NCBI RefSeq assembly: GCF_001457475.1
Contig: NZ_LN831029.1
Span: 62,001-126,000 of the forward strand
DNA from: Achromobacter xylosoxidans
GTDB lineage: Bacteria; Pseudomonadota; Gammaproteobacteria; Burkholderiales; Burkholderiaceae_B
DNA: 64,000 bases
Direction of reading: 5' to 3'
Shown here: one piece after another, positions 1 to 7,782 of the stretch
How positions within the stretch are numbered: position 1 is the stretch's first letter
Layout: every line of letters starts with the position of its first letter
Notes under the pieces: model-generated
Seen by the model: only the letters and a program-made list of their open reading frames with translations
Told to the model about the DNA's origin: nothing
The model's database searches: none
Translations under genes and position numbers: made by a program

Positions 1-492
1 GGCGTCATCACTGCCTTCATCAGCCTGCTGTTCGCCCAGCGCGGCTGGGATGGCGCGGCGTGGATGTTCAGCCTGTTCGGCGTCGGCTTCATCGTGGCGC
101 GGCTGTTCTTCGCGGGGCTGCCCGACAAGCTGGGCGGCGCGCGCGTGGCGCTGGTGTGCGTGTTGATCGAGGCGGCCGGCCAGTGGCTGATCTGGATGGG
201 CCCGACGCCGGCGTGGGCCTTTGCCGGTGCGCTGTTGAGCGGCGCGGGCTATTCACTGGCGTTCCCGGCATTCGGCGTGGAGGCGGTGCGTCGCGTGCCG
301 CCGGCCAGCCGTGGCGCGGCCATGGGGGCGTATGTGGCGTTCCTGGACGTGGCGCTGGGCATCGCCAGTCCCGCGGCCGGCTGGTTGGCCGGGATGCGGG
401 GCTATGGGGCGGTCTATGCGCTGGGCGGCGCGTGCGCGCTGGGCGCCGTGTTCGTGGCGATGGCGCTGCGGGGCCGGGTGGCCGCCGCCTAA
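1..492 (+). CDS. MFS transporter, C-terminal part (5' end outside window)
   Basis: The reading frame is open from base 1 and ends with TAA at 490-492, giving the last 163 residues of a membrane protein. It shows alternating hydrophobic helices and an MFS-like loop with basic residues (LPDKLGGARV), consistent with the second six-helix half of a major facilitator superfamily efflux protein. The start and N-terminal half lie outside the window, so neither substrate nor subfamily can be assigned. The gene converges on ribB and is followed by a strong hairpin terminator. Confidence 0.75.
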   Translation, partial: GVITAFISLLFAQRGWDGAAWMFSLFGVGFIVARLFFAGLPDKLGGARVALVCVLIEAAGQWLIWMGPTPAWAFAGALLSGAGYSLAFPAFGVEAVRRVPPASRGAAMGAYVAFLDVALGIASPAAGWLAGMRGYGAVYALGGACALGAVFVAMALRGRVAAA

Positions 493-519
493 GCGTCCGA
501 AGACTGGTTTGACGATCGA

Positions 520-547
520 GGCGCCCGCTATTGCGGGCGCCTTTTTC
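520..547 (+). terminator. Rho-independent terminator after the MFS gene
   Basis: A perfect 9-bp stem (GGCGCCCGC / GCGGGCGCC) with a 4-base loop is followed by TTTTTCG. It lies 28 bases after the MFS stop codon and between two convergent genes, so it probably also limits read-through toward ribB. Confidence 0.85.
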
Positions 548-549
548 GT

Positions 550-1269
550 TCAGACCGTGGCGGCCATTTCCAGCACTTCGTCATCGACCGGCTGGGCCTG
601 GCCGTCGCGCAGTTGCTGCAGGTGGTCGGCCAGTTCGGCGATGGTCAGGGCGACCAGGCCGTGCTGGGCGGCATAGCGCTCCAGCGCGGCGCCGCGCATC
701 ATGGTGCCGTCGGCGTTCATCAGTTCGCACAGCACGCCGGCCGGACGCAGGCCGGCCAGCGTGGCCAGGTCGACCGAGCCTTCGGTGTGGCCGCGGCGGG
801 TCAGCACGCCGCCGGGCTGGGCCCGCAGCGGGAAGACGTGGCCGGGGCTGACGATGTCGTCGGCCTGGGCGGTGGGCGAGATGGCGGCGCGGATGGTGGT
901 GACGCGATCCACGGCCGACACGCCGGTGCTGACGCCTTCGCGCGCTTCGATCGAGACGGTGAAGGCAGTGGCGAAGCGGCTCTGGTTGCGCTGGACCATG
1001 GGGGCCAGGTCAAGGCGGTCGAGCGCTTCGCCGGGCAGGCACAGGCAGACGATGCCGCTGCCGTCGCGGATCAGCTGGGCCATGACGGGCACGGTCAGCT
1101 TGTCGGCGGCGACGATGAGGTCGGCTTCGTTTTCGCGGTCGAAGTCATCCATGAGGATGACGGGGCGGCCCAGGCGCAGGTGATGCAGGGCGCGTTGCAG
1201 GCGCGCGGCGAAGGGCTGGGCGGCCAGGCTGGGGAGGGGGGACTGCGGGGTAAGGGTAACGTTGGACAT
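550..1269 (-). CDS. ribB: 3,4-dihydroxy-2-butanone-4-phosphate synthase
   Basis: This cytoplasmic enzyme converts ribulose 5-phosphate to DHBP and formate for riboflavin synthesis. The 239-residue protein carries the family's acidic metal-binding loop [10 protein letters not shown] (residues 41-50), the [11 protein letters not shown] segment and the [11 protein letters not shown] signature. Its length fits a monofunctional RibB; there is no GTP cyclohydrolase II domain as in RibBA fusions. No other rib gene is adjacent, so it is probably transcribed alone. An FMN riboswitch lies upstream on the same strand, which independently confirms the assignment and indicates repression by FMN. The ATG at 1269 follows a GCGAGAG ribosome-binding sequence. 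Confidence 0.95.
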   Translation of the reverse strand: MSNVTLTPQSPLPSLAAQPFAARLQRALHHLRLGRPVILMDDFDRENEADLIVAADKLTVPVMAQLIRDGSGIVCLCLPGEALDRLDLAPMVQRNQSRFATAFTVSIEAREGVSTGVSAVDRVTTIRAAISPTAQADDIVSPGHVFPLRAQPGGVLTRRGHTEGSVDLATLAGLRPAGVLCELMNADGTMMRGAALERYAAQHGLVALTIAELADHLQQLRDGQAQPVDDEVLEMAATV

Positions 1270-1308
1270 TGAAACGCTCTCGCGAAAAAGTGGGCGAAAA
1301 ACGTTTCA
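1270..1308 (-). promoter_or_regulatory. Hairpin at the ribB translation start
   Basis: On the minus strand TGAAACG (1302-1308) pairs perfectly with CGTTTCA (1270-1276), directly before the ATG. The purine-rich ribosome-binding sequence lies inside the loop. This may be part of the riboswitch expression platform, gating translation; that role is inference from position only. Confidence 0.45.
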
Positions 1309-1380
1309 GGGCTAATCGACAGCCGAACGCAAACCGATTGCCCGCGCGTGTGGGGCGCGGACAGGGGGCGTGTGACGGCA

Positions 1381-1530
1381 CATCTTCTCTCATCCGGACT
1401 GTGACCGTCGGCCCTGGCATCTCACCAGATCTGCTGACCCCGGTGTCCGTAAAGGACGCCGGGCGCTCGCGGGCTCGCCAAGTTGCTTGGCATACCGCCG
1501 GTGGGGAATTTCGCCCCGCCCTGAAGACGT
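1381..1530 (-). promoter_or_regulatory. FMN riboswitch (RFN element) for ribB
   Basis: Read on the minus strand, this contains the hallmark RFN segments in order: AGGGCGGGGCGAAATTCCCC, then ACCGGCGGT, a GCCCGCGAGCG segment, CAGCAGATCTGGTGAGA, GCCAGGGCCGACGGT, and the closing GTCCGGATGAGAGAAGATG. These match the conserved FMN-aptamer core closely. The aptamer ends about 110 bases before ribB. By established knowledge, FMN binding represses the downstream riboflavin gene. Confidence 0.95.
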
Positions 1531-1605
1531 ACTGCTTGTTTGTCGTGTTAACGACGTCGGGGATTTTACGCTGGTCTTGGGAGGGGCGCTGAATATGCTT
1601 ATTGC

Positions 1606-1636
1606 GGGTGGGGTTTTGGGTGGGGGTGGGGGTGGG
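1606..1636 (+). other. G-run cluster able to form a G-quadruplex
   Basis: Six runs of 3-5 G separated by single T or TTTT occur in 31 bases, satisfying the usual G3+N1-7 rule more than once. It lies in the gene-free block upstream of ribB, on the strand opposite to ribB. No function is known. Confidence 0.6.
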
Positions 1637-1647
1637 TTCTTAAGACG

Positions 1648-1809
1648 CCGGGGGTGGCGGGGCTTGGGGGGAGCGGGGCTACGATTGCGGTCCGGAGCGT
1701 TCGCTCCGGACTGCCCCTTCGTCATCTTCGTCACAGCCTTCGGCTGTTCCTTCAGATTCCCTCGGGCGCATCTACACGCCCCGCTCCCCCCAAGCCCCGC
1801 CACCCCCGG
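1648..1809. repeat. 162-bp element bounded by a perfect 32-bp inverted repeat
   Basis: The arms at 1648-1679 and 1778-1809 are exact reverse complements over 32 bp. The 98-bp interior holds two more perfect hairpins: GTCCGGAGCG/CGCTCCGGAC at 1690-1711 and ACAGCC-TTC-GGCTGT at 1733-1747. No protein is recognisable in it. The nested design resembles small palindromic intergenic elements (REP/BIME- or MITE-like), but the family is not identified. Confidence 0.75.
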
Positions 1810-1901
1810 CTCGGTCGGTTGCCACTTCACGGGCGTGGGGGCGGGTGGCTTGCTTGGCGTTTTGGCCAAGAGCCGGGCTGGGTCGGAGGGGCTTGCGGGG
1901 T

Positions 1902-1937
1902 CGCCAAAGGCGGCCACGCGGGTGGCCTTCTTTGGCG
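1902..1937. repeat. Intergenic imperfect hairpin
   Basis: CGCCAAAG (1902-1909) and GGCCAC (1912-1917) pair with GTGGCC (1922-1927) and CTTTGGCG (1930-1937), leaving a 2x2 internal loop. It lies in the gene-free stretch 1531-2045 between the ribB leader and the SET-domain gene. Otherwise that stretch holds only the G-run cluster and the 162-bp palindromic element. Confidence 0.5.
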
Positions 1938-2045
1938 TTTGGGTGTCTTGCGTCGGGGCGGTGCTGGGTTGGCTGCCGGGCTGGCGGCCGGGTGTTGGGC
2001 GAGCGCGGCCCTTGTGGCTGCGCTGCTGGCGCCCTCGCCGCTTGC

Positions 2046-2573
2046 TTACTTCGTGGTTTCCGTTTCCGCGGGCGCTTCAGCTTTTTTCTTTTTCTTCTTC
2101 TTTTCGGGCAGCGCCAGCATGGTGCCGCGGCACGGCGGGGTGCCGCAGAGGCACTTGTAGCCTTCCTTCAGGGCCTTGGTGATGCGGCCGTCCAGGACCA
2201 GGCCGTAGTCGTAGGAGAGTTCCGTGCCGCGCGGGATGTCTTGCAGCGCGACGATGTAGACGCGCTTGCCGTGCTTGCCTTCCTGGGCCTCGCAGTTGGG
2301 CTCACAGGAGTGGTTGATCCAGCGGGCGTCGTTGCCCTGGTCGCCGCCGTCGATGACGCGGCCGGAGCTGAGGGCGAAGAAGAAGGTGTGGAAGGGATCG
2401 TCGGGGTTGGTGGGGTGGCGACGGTCGGCTTCCTTGGCGCTGATGCGGGCGCCGCCGTACTCGATGATGCGGGTGCCCGCGGGGATCTTGCGGGCGGCGA
2501 AGACGCCGTTGCCGTGCAGCTTGGAGCGGCGCACGACGTACCAGGGCTTGATGGGGGTGTCTTCGGAGGTCAT
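2046..2573 (-). CDS. SET domain protein (lysine methyltransferase-like)
   Basis: This 175-residue protein is a compact SET domain. It has an N-terminal GNGVFA turn (21-26), the S-adenosylmethionine/pseudoknot motif NHSCEPNC (87-94), the catalytic ELSYDYG (118-124) and a post-SET-like cysteine set (C141, C143, C148), as in eukaryotic-type SET enzymes. The tail is basic and low-complexity, with seven consecutive lysines (158-164) followed by an Ala/Glu/Thr-rich end. SET proteins methylate lysine side chains; bacterial substrates are poorly known. It is a single gene facing the structured intergenic block and divergent from the bestrophin gene. The family is certain; the substrate is unknown. 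Confidence 0.85.
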   Translation of the reverse strand: MTSEDTPIKPWYVVRRSKLHGNGVFAARKIPAGTRIIEYGGARISAKEADRRHPTNPDDPFHTFFFALSSGRVIDGGDQGNDARWINHSCEPNCEAQEGKHGKRVYIVALQDIPRGTELSYDYGLVLDGRITKALKEGYKCLCGTPPCRGTMLALPEKKKKKKKAEAPAETETTK

Positions 2574-2681
2574 TGAGTGGCGGCAGTGTGGCGGTGAGAC
2601 GAAACAGAATTATATCGGCGCGCTTGTGACACGATGACAGGCGTATAGTGGGCGCCGCCTCGTTTCTTGCGTACCCGCACC

Positions 2682-3602
2682 ATGATTGTCCGTCCGCGTC
2701 CTTCCGCGCTGGGTTTGTTCTTTGTTTTGCGCGGTTCGATCATTCCCCGCATCTTCAGCCGCATCCTGGTCATTACGCTGCTGTCGTGCGTGGTGGTGTG
2801 GATGTACCACCGCCAATGGTTCTCGCCCACGCACCTGTCGGCGGTGCCATTCTCGCTGTTCGGGCTGGCGCTGTCGGTGTTCATGGGGTTTCGCAACAAC
2901 GTCTGCTACGACCGCTGGTGGGAAGCGCGCAAGCAATGGGGCGACCTGATCGTGCAGGCCCGCAGCCTGGCGCGCGAGAGCGCGGTGCTGCTGGCGGCCA
3001 GTACCGCCAATCCGGTGCAGGAAAGGCTGGTGCGGCGCTGCATCGGCTTCGGTTATGCGCTGGCGGCGCGGCTGCGCGACCAGGATGTGCTGGCGGCCGT
3101 GCGGCCCTGGGTGCAGCCGGAGGAACTGGATACGCTGGCGGGCAATCGCAACGTGCCGGACGCGCTGCTGCTGGCGGTCAACCGCGACCTGGCGGCCTGC
3201 CTGCGGCGCGGGGAGCTGACCGATATTCTCTATCAGGCGCTGACCCAGCGCGTCGCGCAGTGCGCGGCGATCCAGGCGGCCTGTGAGCGCATCAAGTACA
3301 CGCCGACGCCGTTTGCCTATTCGCTGCTGCTGCATCGCACGGCCTGGCTGTTCTGCCTGCTGCTGCCGTTCGGGCTGGTGGGCACGCTGGAATACCTGAT
3401 GCCGGTGGCGGTCACCATCATCGCCTATACCTTCTTCGGGCTGGACGCGCTGGGCGACGAGCTGGAAGACCCGTTCGGCCTGGAGGAAAACGACCTGCCG
3501 CTGTCGGCGCTGGCGCGGGTGATCGAGATCGACCTGCTCGACGGGCTGGGCGTGCGCCCGTTGCCCGAGGCGCCGCAGCCGGTGGACTTCGTGCTGCGCT
3601 GA
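2682..3602 (+). CDS. Bestrophin-family anion channel (UPF0187, YneE-like)
   Basis: A 306-residue inner-membrane protein. It has hydrophobic helices near the N terminus, the conserved FMGFRNNVCYDRWWEARKQW region (about residues 70-90), two further hydrophobic segments around residues 215-265, and the GLDALGDELEDPFG acidic stretch typical of bestrophins. Bacterial homologues are pentameric ion channels. ATG 2682 is chosen; an in-frame TTG at 2667 would add five residues, but neither start has a clear ribosome-binding site. The upstream neighbour is the divergent SET gene. Confidence 0.85.
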   Translation: MIVRPRPSALGLFFVLRGSIIPRIFSRILVITLLSCVVVWMYHRQWFSPTHLSAVPFSLFGLALSVFMGFRNNVCYDRWWEARKQWGDLIVQARSLARESAVLLAASTANPVQERLVRRCIGFGYALAARLRDQDVLAAVRPWVQPEELDTLAGNRNVPDALLLAVNRDLAACLRRGELTDILYQALTQRVAQCAAIQAACERIKYTPTPFAYSLLLHRTAWLFCLLLPFGLVGTLEYLMPVAVTIIAYTFFGLDALGDELEDPFGLEENDLPLSALARVIEIDLLDGLGVRPLPEAPQPVDFVLR

Positions 3603-3633
3603 CATCGCCACGGCGCCGCCCGGCCGCGCCCGT

Positions 3634-4104
3634 TCAGGTCGTCGGCCCGTTCAGCGGCAGCATGGTCTCCTTCAGGCGGCGCAGGACGAAGCAGGATTTG
3701 CTGTGGCGGATGCCGGGGATGCGGTACAGCTGCTCGCGCAGCAGCCGCTCGTAGTCGCGGGTGTCGCGCACGGCGATGCGGATGTAGTAGTCGTAGTCGC
3801 CCGACACCAGGAAGGCTTCCAGTACTTCCGGGATCTGCGCCAGCGCCCGCCCGAATTCATACAGCGTTTCTTCGCTGTGGCTCTCCAGCGTGACGTGGAC
3901 GATGACCGTGTCCATGAAGCCCAGGCTGGCCGGGTCGATGTCGACCGTGTAGCCACGGATCACGCCGGCCGCCTCCATGCGCTTGATCCGGTTCCAGCAG
4001 GGCGTGGACGACAGGCCGACCGCCGCGCCGATGTCGTTGAGGCTGGCGCGGGCGTTCTCTTGCAGCACGCGCAAAATCGCCAAGTCAAACTTGTCCAGGT
4101 TCAT
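3634..4104 (-). CDS. Lrp/AsnC family transcriptional regulator
   Basis: The 156-residue protein starts MNLDKFDLAILRVLQENAR, the classic Lrp N terminus. A helix-turn-helix (about 20-45, NDIGAAVGLSSTPCWNRI) and a C-terminal RAM/AsnC ligand domain (VSGDYDYYIRIAVRD, about 110-125) follow. GGAGG lies 11 bases before the ATG at 4104, fixing this start. The frame stays open far upstream without coding meaning. It diverges from an acetolactate synthase gene across 93 AT-rich bases, so that gene is the likely target, by analogy with Lrp control of ilvIH in enterobacteria. The effector is unknown. Confidence 0.92.
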   Translation of the reverse strand: MNLDKFDLAILRVLQENARASLNDIGAAVGLSSTPCWNRIKRMEAAGVIRGYTVDIDPASLGFMDTVIVHVTLESHSEETLYEFGRALAQIPEVLEAFLVSGDYDYYIRIAVRDTRDYERLLREQLYRIPGIRHSKSCFVLRRLKETMLPLNGPTT

Positions 4105-4126
4105 TTTCTTTGATTCCTCCGATCCA

Positions 4127-4175
4127 AAGATAAATTTACTGCGTTTGCCGGCAATGCGTGGAAAAGAAGATAAAT
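4127..4175. promoter_or_regulatory. Candidate Lrp-type operator between the regulator and acetolactate synthase
   Basis: The intergenic DNA is unusually AT-rich for this genome and holds two direct copies of AAGATAAAT, at 4127-4135 and 4167-4175. They are exactly 40 bp apart, close to four helical turns, as expected for cooperative Lrp-dimer sites on one DNA face. Function is inferred. Confidence 0.45.
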
Positions 4176-4197
4176 ATTCTCCCGGATTCCCAATAAG

Positions 4198-6018
4198 ATG
4201 GATAGCATGAACGATCGCCTGCACCCCTCCGTCGCCGCCGCGCTTGCCGCCCCTGAAACTCCCCCCGCCAATGGGGCCAGGATTCTGCTGGAAACGCTGA
4301 TTGCGCACGGCGTGGACACCGTGTTCGGCTATCCCGGCGGCGCCGTGCTGCCGCTGTACGACGCGCTCTATGCCGAGCCGCGCCTGCGCCACGTGCTGGT
4401 GCGCCACGAGCAGGCCGCGGTGCATGCCGCCGAGGGCTACGCCCGCACCACCGGCCGCACCGGCGTGGTGTTCGTGACCTCCGGCCCGGGCATGGCCAAC
4501 ACCACCTCGGGCCTGCTGGACGCCATGTGCGACTCGATCCCGGTGCTGTGCATCAGCGGCCAGGTCGCCACCAGCGCCATCGGCACCGACGCCTTCCAGG
4601 AATGCGACGCTATCGGCATTTCGCGCTCCGTGACCAAGTGGAACACCCAGGTGCGCTCGGTGGACGACGTCGCCGCCGTCACCGCCCGCGCCTTCGAACT
4701 GACGCGCCAGGGCCGGCCCGGCCCGGTGCTGCTGGACTTTCCCAAGGACGTGCAGCTGGCCGTGCCGCGCGACGCGGACGGCGACGACTACACCCCGTCG
4801 CAGCAGAAGCTGGCGGCTCTGCGCGCGCGGCGCCAGTCGGGCAAGCTGGCGCCCAAGCTGCCGCAGTCGGCGGTGCGCCGCGCCGCCGCGCTGATCGCCC
4901 AGGCCAAGCGCCCCATCTTCTACGGCGGCGGCGGGCTGGTGAACGCCGGCCCCGAGGCCTGCGCCGCCTTCACCGAGCTGGTGCGCGCCAGCGGCGCGCC
5001 CTGCACCTTGACGCTGATGGGCCTGGGGGCGTTCCCCGCCTCCGACCCGCAATTCGTCGGCATGCTGGGCATGCACGGCACCGTCGAGGCCAACCTGGCC
5101 ATGCACAACGCCGACCTGGTGGTCTGCATCGGCGCCCGCTTCGACGATCGCATCACCGGCAAGCTGTCCGAGTTCTGCCCGCATGCGCGCAAGATCCACA
5201 TCGACATCGACCCCGCTTCCATCAACAAGGTGGTGCGGGTGGACGTGGCCCTGGTGGGCGACTGCCTGCCGCTGGTGCGCGCCCTGCAGGCCGAGCTGAC
5301 CGAGCCGCTGGACCCGGCGCGGCTGGCGCCGTGGTGGGCGCGGGTGCAGGCCTGGCGTGCCCAGGACTGCCTGGGCTACACCCCGGCGGCCGATGCCATT
5401 CTGCCGCAGCACCTGATGTCGCGCCTGAACGCGGCGTTGGCCGGGCGCGACGCCATCGTCTCGACCGACGTGGGCCAGCACCAGATGTGGGCCGCGCAGT
5501 ATCTGCGCTTCGACCAGCCGTACCGCTGGCTGACGTCCGGCGGCGCCGGCACCATGGGCTACGGCGTGCCGGCCGCCATCGGCGCGCAGGTCGCGCATCC
5601 GGACAAGACCGTGGTGTGCGTCAGCGGCGACGCCTCGGTGCTGATGAACATCCAGGAACTCTCCACCGCCATGCAGCACCAGGCGCCCGTCAAGGTCGTG
5701 CTGTGCAACAACGGCTACATGGGCATGGTGCGCCAGTGGCAGGAACTTATCCACGGCGGCCGCTACAGCCACAGCTACAACGCCTCGCTGCCCGATTTCG
5801 TGGCGCTGGCGCGGGCCTTCGGCTGGGGCGCGGCGCGGGTCGAGGACCCGGCGCAGCTGGACGCGGCGCTGGCCGAATGCCTGGCGCACGACGGCCCCTA
5901 CTTCCTCGACGTGGCGGTGACGGCGCAGGAGAACTGCTTCCCGATGATGCCGGCCGGCCATGGCCACCACAAGATGATGCTGGCCGAGGGCGTCTGGTAC
6001 CAGGACGAGACGACCTGA
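4198..6018 (+). CDS. Thiamine-diphosphate acetolactate synthase, large subunit type
   Basis: The 606-residue protein has the three-domain ThDP layout. The N-terminal pyrimidine-binding domain contains [15 protein letters not shown] and the catalytic glutamate in [15 protein letters not shown] (E71). The middle domain contains the [11 protein letters not shown] motif of acetohydroxyacid synthases. The C-terminal ThDP site runs from GDAS (about 477) to CNN (about 505). This points to synthesis of acetolactate/acetohydroxybutyrate for branched-chain amino acids. No ilvN/ilvH regulatory subunit follows, unlike a housekeeping ilvBN or ilvIH pair, so it may be a second, stand-alone or catabolic isozyme. 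An in-frame ATG three codons downstream is an alternative start. Control by the divergent Lrp-type regulator is likely. Confidence 0.85.
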   Translation: MDSMNDRLHPSVAAALAAPETPPANGARILLETLIAHGVDTVFGYPGGAVLPLYDALYAEPRLRHVLVRHEQAAVHAAEGYARTTGRTGVVFVTSGPGMANTTSGLLDAMCDSIPVLCISGQVATSAIGTDAFQECDAIGISRSVTKWNTQVRSVDDVAAVTARAFELTRQGRPGPVLLDFPKDVQLAVPRDADGDDYTPSQQKLAALRARRQSGKLAPKLPQSAVRRAAALIAQAKRPIFYGGGGLVNAGPEACAAFTELVRASGAPCTLTLMGLGAFPASDPQFVGMLGMHGTVEANLAMHNADLVVCIGARFDDRITGKLSEFCPHARKIHIDIDPASINKVVRVDVALVGDCLPLVRALQAELTEPLDPARLAPWWARVQAWRAQDCLGYTPAADAILPQHLMSRLNAALAGRDAIVSTDVGQHQMWAAQYLRFDQPYRWLTSGGAGTMGYGVPAAIGAQVAHPDKTVVCVSGDASVLMNIQELSTAMQHQAPVKVVLCNNGYMGMVRQWQELIHGGRYSHSYNASLPDFVALARAFGWGAARVEDPAQLDAALAECLAHDGPYFLDVAVTAQENCFPMMPAGHGHHKMMLAEGVWYQDETT

Positions 6019-6072
6019 GCCGGCGGTGATCGCCGGGCAGGCGGACATCCCTCCCGGGACCGCCGGAATGAT

Positions 6073-6103
6073 GAAGGGGCCCTTTGCGGGCCCCTTCGTT
6101 TTT
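6073..6103 (+). terminator. Terminator after the acetolactate synthase
   Basis: A perfect 10-bp stem GAAGGGGCCC / GGGCCCCTTC with a 5-base loop is followed by GTTTTT. It sits between convergent genes and may serve both. Confidence 0.85.
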
Positions 6104-6123
6104 GCCGCACGGCCAGCGCGCCG

Positions 6124-6906
6124 TCAGAACTGGATCGACAGGCCGCCGTCCACCACCAGCACGTGGCCGTTCACGTACGACGCCGCCTTGGACGCCAGGA
6201 ACACCGCCGCGCCGGCGATCTCCTCCGGTTCGCCCCAGCGCCCGGTCGGGTTGCGCGCCGCGATGCGCGGGCCGACGGCGGGGTCGGCCACCATCTGCGC
6301 ATTGGTCTCGGTGGCAAAGGTGCCCGGCGCGATCGCGTTGCTGGTGATGCCGCGCCCGCCGAATTCCGCCGCCAGCGCCCGCACCATGCCGGTCAGGCCC
6401 TGTTTGGCGGCCGGATAGACCGCGTCGCCGGCTCGCGCCAGCTCGCCCACCACCGAGGTGATGGCGATCAGGCGGCCGCCGCCCTGGCGCGCCATGCGCT
6501 CGGCGGCGTGCTTGGCCAGCAGGATGCCGGCCACCAGGTCGGTGTCGATCAGTTCGCGGATCTCGGCGGCGCTGGTGTCGGCCAGCGTCTTGCGGTTGCG
6601 CGCGCCGACGTTGTTCACCAGGATGTCCAGGCGGCCGTGTTCGCGGTCGATGCGCTCGAAGGCCCGCGCCATGGCGGCGTCGTCGCTGACGTCGAAGGCC
6701 AGCGCATGCGCGTCCAGGCCATCGGCGCGCAGCGCGGCGGCGGTGCTTGTCGCGGCCTGCTCGTTGCGGCCGTTGATCAGCACGCGCGCGCCGCTGCCGG
6801 CCAGCGCGCGGGCGATACAGAAGCCCAGCCCGCGGGCCGAGCCGGTCACCAGCGCGACCTGGCCGCTCAGGTCGAAGTTGCGCAGATAGGGCAAGGAAGT
6901 CGTCAT
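6124..6906 (-). CDS. SDR family oxidoreductase (gluconate 5-dehydrogenase-like)
   Basis: A 260-residue short-chain dehydrogenase with the Rossmann motif TGSARGLG, NNVG, a catalytic serine in ITSVVG and the YPAAK active-site motif, ending in the usual VDGGLSIQF. It is NAD(P)-dependent, probably acting on a hydroxy acid or sugar acid; the start LRNFDLSGQVALVTG resembles gluconate 5-dehydrogenases. It is the last gene of an ABC-transporter operon. An upstream in-frame ATG (6924) overlaps the permease stop as ATGA and would add six residues. Its location suggests it processes the imported compound. The substrate is unknown. Confidence 0.85.
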   Translation of the reverse strand: MTTSLPYLRNFDLSGQVALVTGSARGLGFCIARALAGSGARVLINGRNEQAATSTAAALRADGLDAHALAFDVSDDAAMARAFERIDREHGRLDILVNNVGARNRKTLADTSAAEIRELIDTDLVAGILLAKHAAERMARQGGGRLIAITSVVGELARAGDAVYPAAKQGLTGMVRALAAEFGGRGITSNAIAPGTFATETNAQMVADPAVGPRIAARNPTGRWGEPEEIAGAAVFLASKAASYVNGHVLVVDGGLSIQF

Positions 6907-6920
6907 GGTTGCGGCTCGGT

Positions 6921-7775
6921 TCATTCGCGGAATTCGGGCGCCCAGTGCAGCAGCCGCCGTTCCAGCCAGGTGACGCAGTACACCAGCGCGATGCCGACGA
7001 TGGACAGCAGCGTGACCGCCGCGAACATGTCGGTGGCGTTCAGTGTAGCCAGCGCGGTGATCATCAGGTAGCCCATGCCGGTGGTGGAGCCGACGAACTC
7101 GGCCAGCACCACGCCGATCAACGCGAAGCTGATGGCGTTGGGCAGCGCGGCGAAGGTCCAGGCGGCGGCGGTCGGGATGCGCACGCGCCACAGGATCTGG
7201 CGCGGCGACCCGCCCAGCGTGCGGCAGAAGTCCACCAGTTCGCGCTCGACGCTGCGCCCGCCCTTGTAGGTGTTGAAGAACACCAGGAAGAACACCACGA
7301 ACCATGACGTCACCACCTTGGACGCCAGCCCCAGCCCGAAGAACATGGTGATGAGCGGCACGAAGGCGATGCGCGGCATCGAGTTGAAGGCCACGATGAA
7401 CGGGTTGAACACGTCCGCCAGGAAGCGGCTGCGGCTGAGCGTCATGCCCACCAGGAAGCCGCTGCCCACGCCCACCACCAGCCCGACCAACGTGGCCTGC
7501 AGCGTCAGCCACAGATGCGGCCAGACCGAACGCGGCCCGGGCTGCAGCCATTCCCACAGCCGCACCGCCACGCGCGACGGCTGGCTGATGAAGAACGGGT
7601 CGAACAGCGTGTTCTGGGTGAACCACGGGATGCGCGTCAGCGTTTCCCAGGAGCCGAGGATGAGGGCCAGGATCAGCACCTGCCACAAGGTGATGCGCAC
7701 GCGCCGCAAGGTGCTGGCGCGCCGGTCCAGCCGCAACTGGTCCTGCAGGGTATCGGTCAATTCGGGAGCGGTCAT
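6921..7775 (-). CDS. ABC transporter permease (NitT/TauT/SsuC type)
   Basis: A 284-residue inner-membrane protein with about six helices. The cytoplasmic EAA-type loop reads CRTLGGSPRQILWRVRIPTAAAWTFAALPNAISFALIG, where the permease contacts its ATPase. Families of this kind import sulfonates, nitrate, taurine or aromatic acids. It is the third gene of a four-gene operon: binding protein, ATPase, permease, SDR. The stop overlaps an in-frame ATG of the next gene, which suggests translational coupling. Confidence 0.9.
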   Translation of the reverse strand: MTAPELTDTLQDQLRLDRRASTLRRVRITLWQVLILALILGSWETLTRIPWFTQNTLFDPFFISQPSRVAVRLWEWLQPGPRSVWPHLWLTLQATLVGLVVGVGSGFLVGMTLSRSRFLADVFNPFIVAFNSMPRIAFVPLITMFFGLGLASKVVTSWFVVFFLVFFNTYKGGRSVERELVDFCRTLGGSPRQILWRVRIPTAAAWTFAALPNAISFALIGVVLAEFVGSTTGMGYLMITALATLNATDMFAAVTLLSIVGIALVYCVTWLERRLLHWAPEFRE

Positions 7776-7782
7776 GGCGGAA

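Noticed and set aside
1648..1809. Interpretation as a CRISPR unit or insertion sequence
   Set aside because: There is one palindrome, not spaced direct repeats, and no transposase or cas gene is present.
1487..2182. Open frames over the ribB leader and palindromic block
   Set aside because: Low-complexity Gly/Pro products, overlap with the riboswitch, and no ribosome-binding site; the region is explained as structured non-coding DNA.
3634..6048. Very long minus-strand frame across the acetolactate synthase
   Set aside because: Only the last 156 codons encode a real protein (Lrp type); the rest is the antisense shadow of a strongly supported plus-strand gene.
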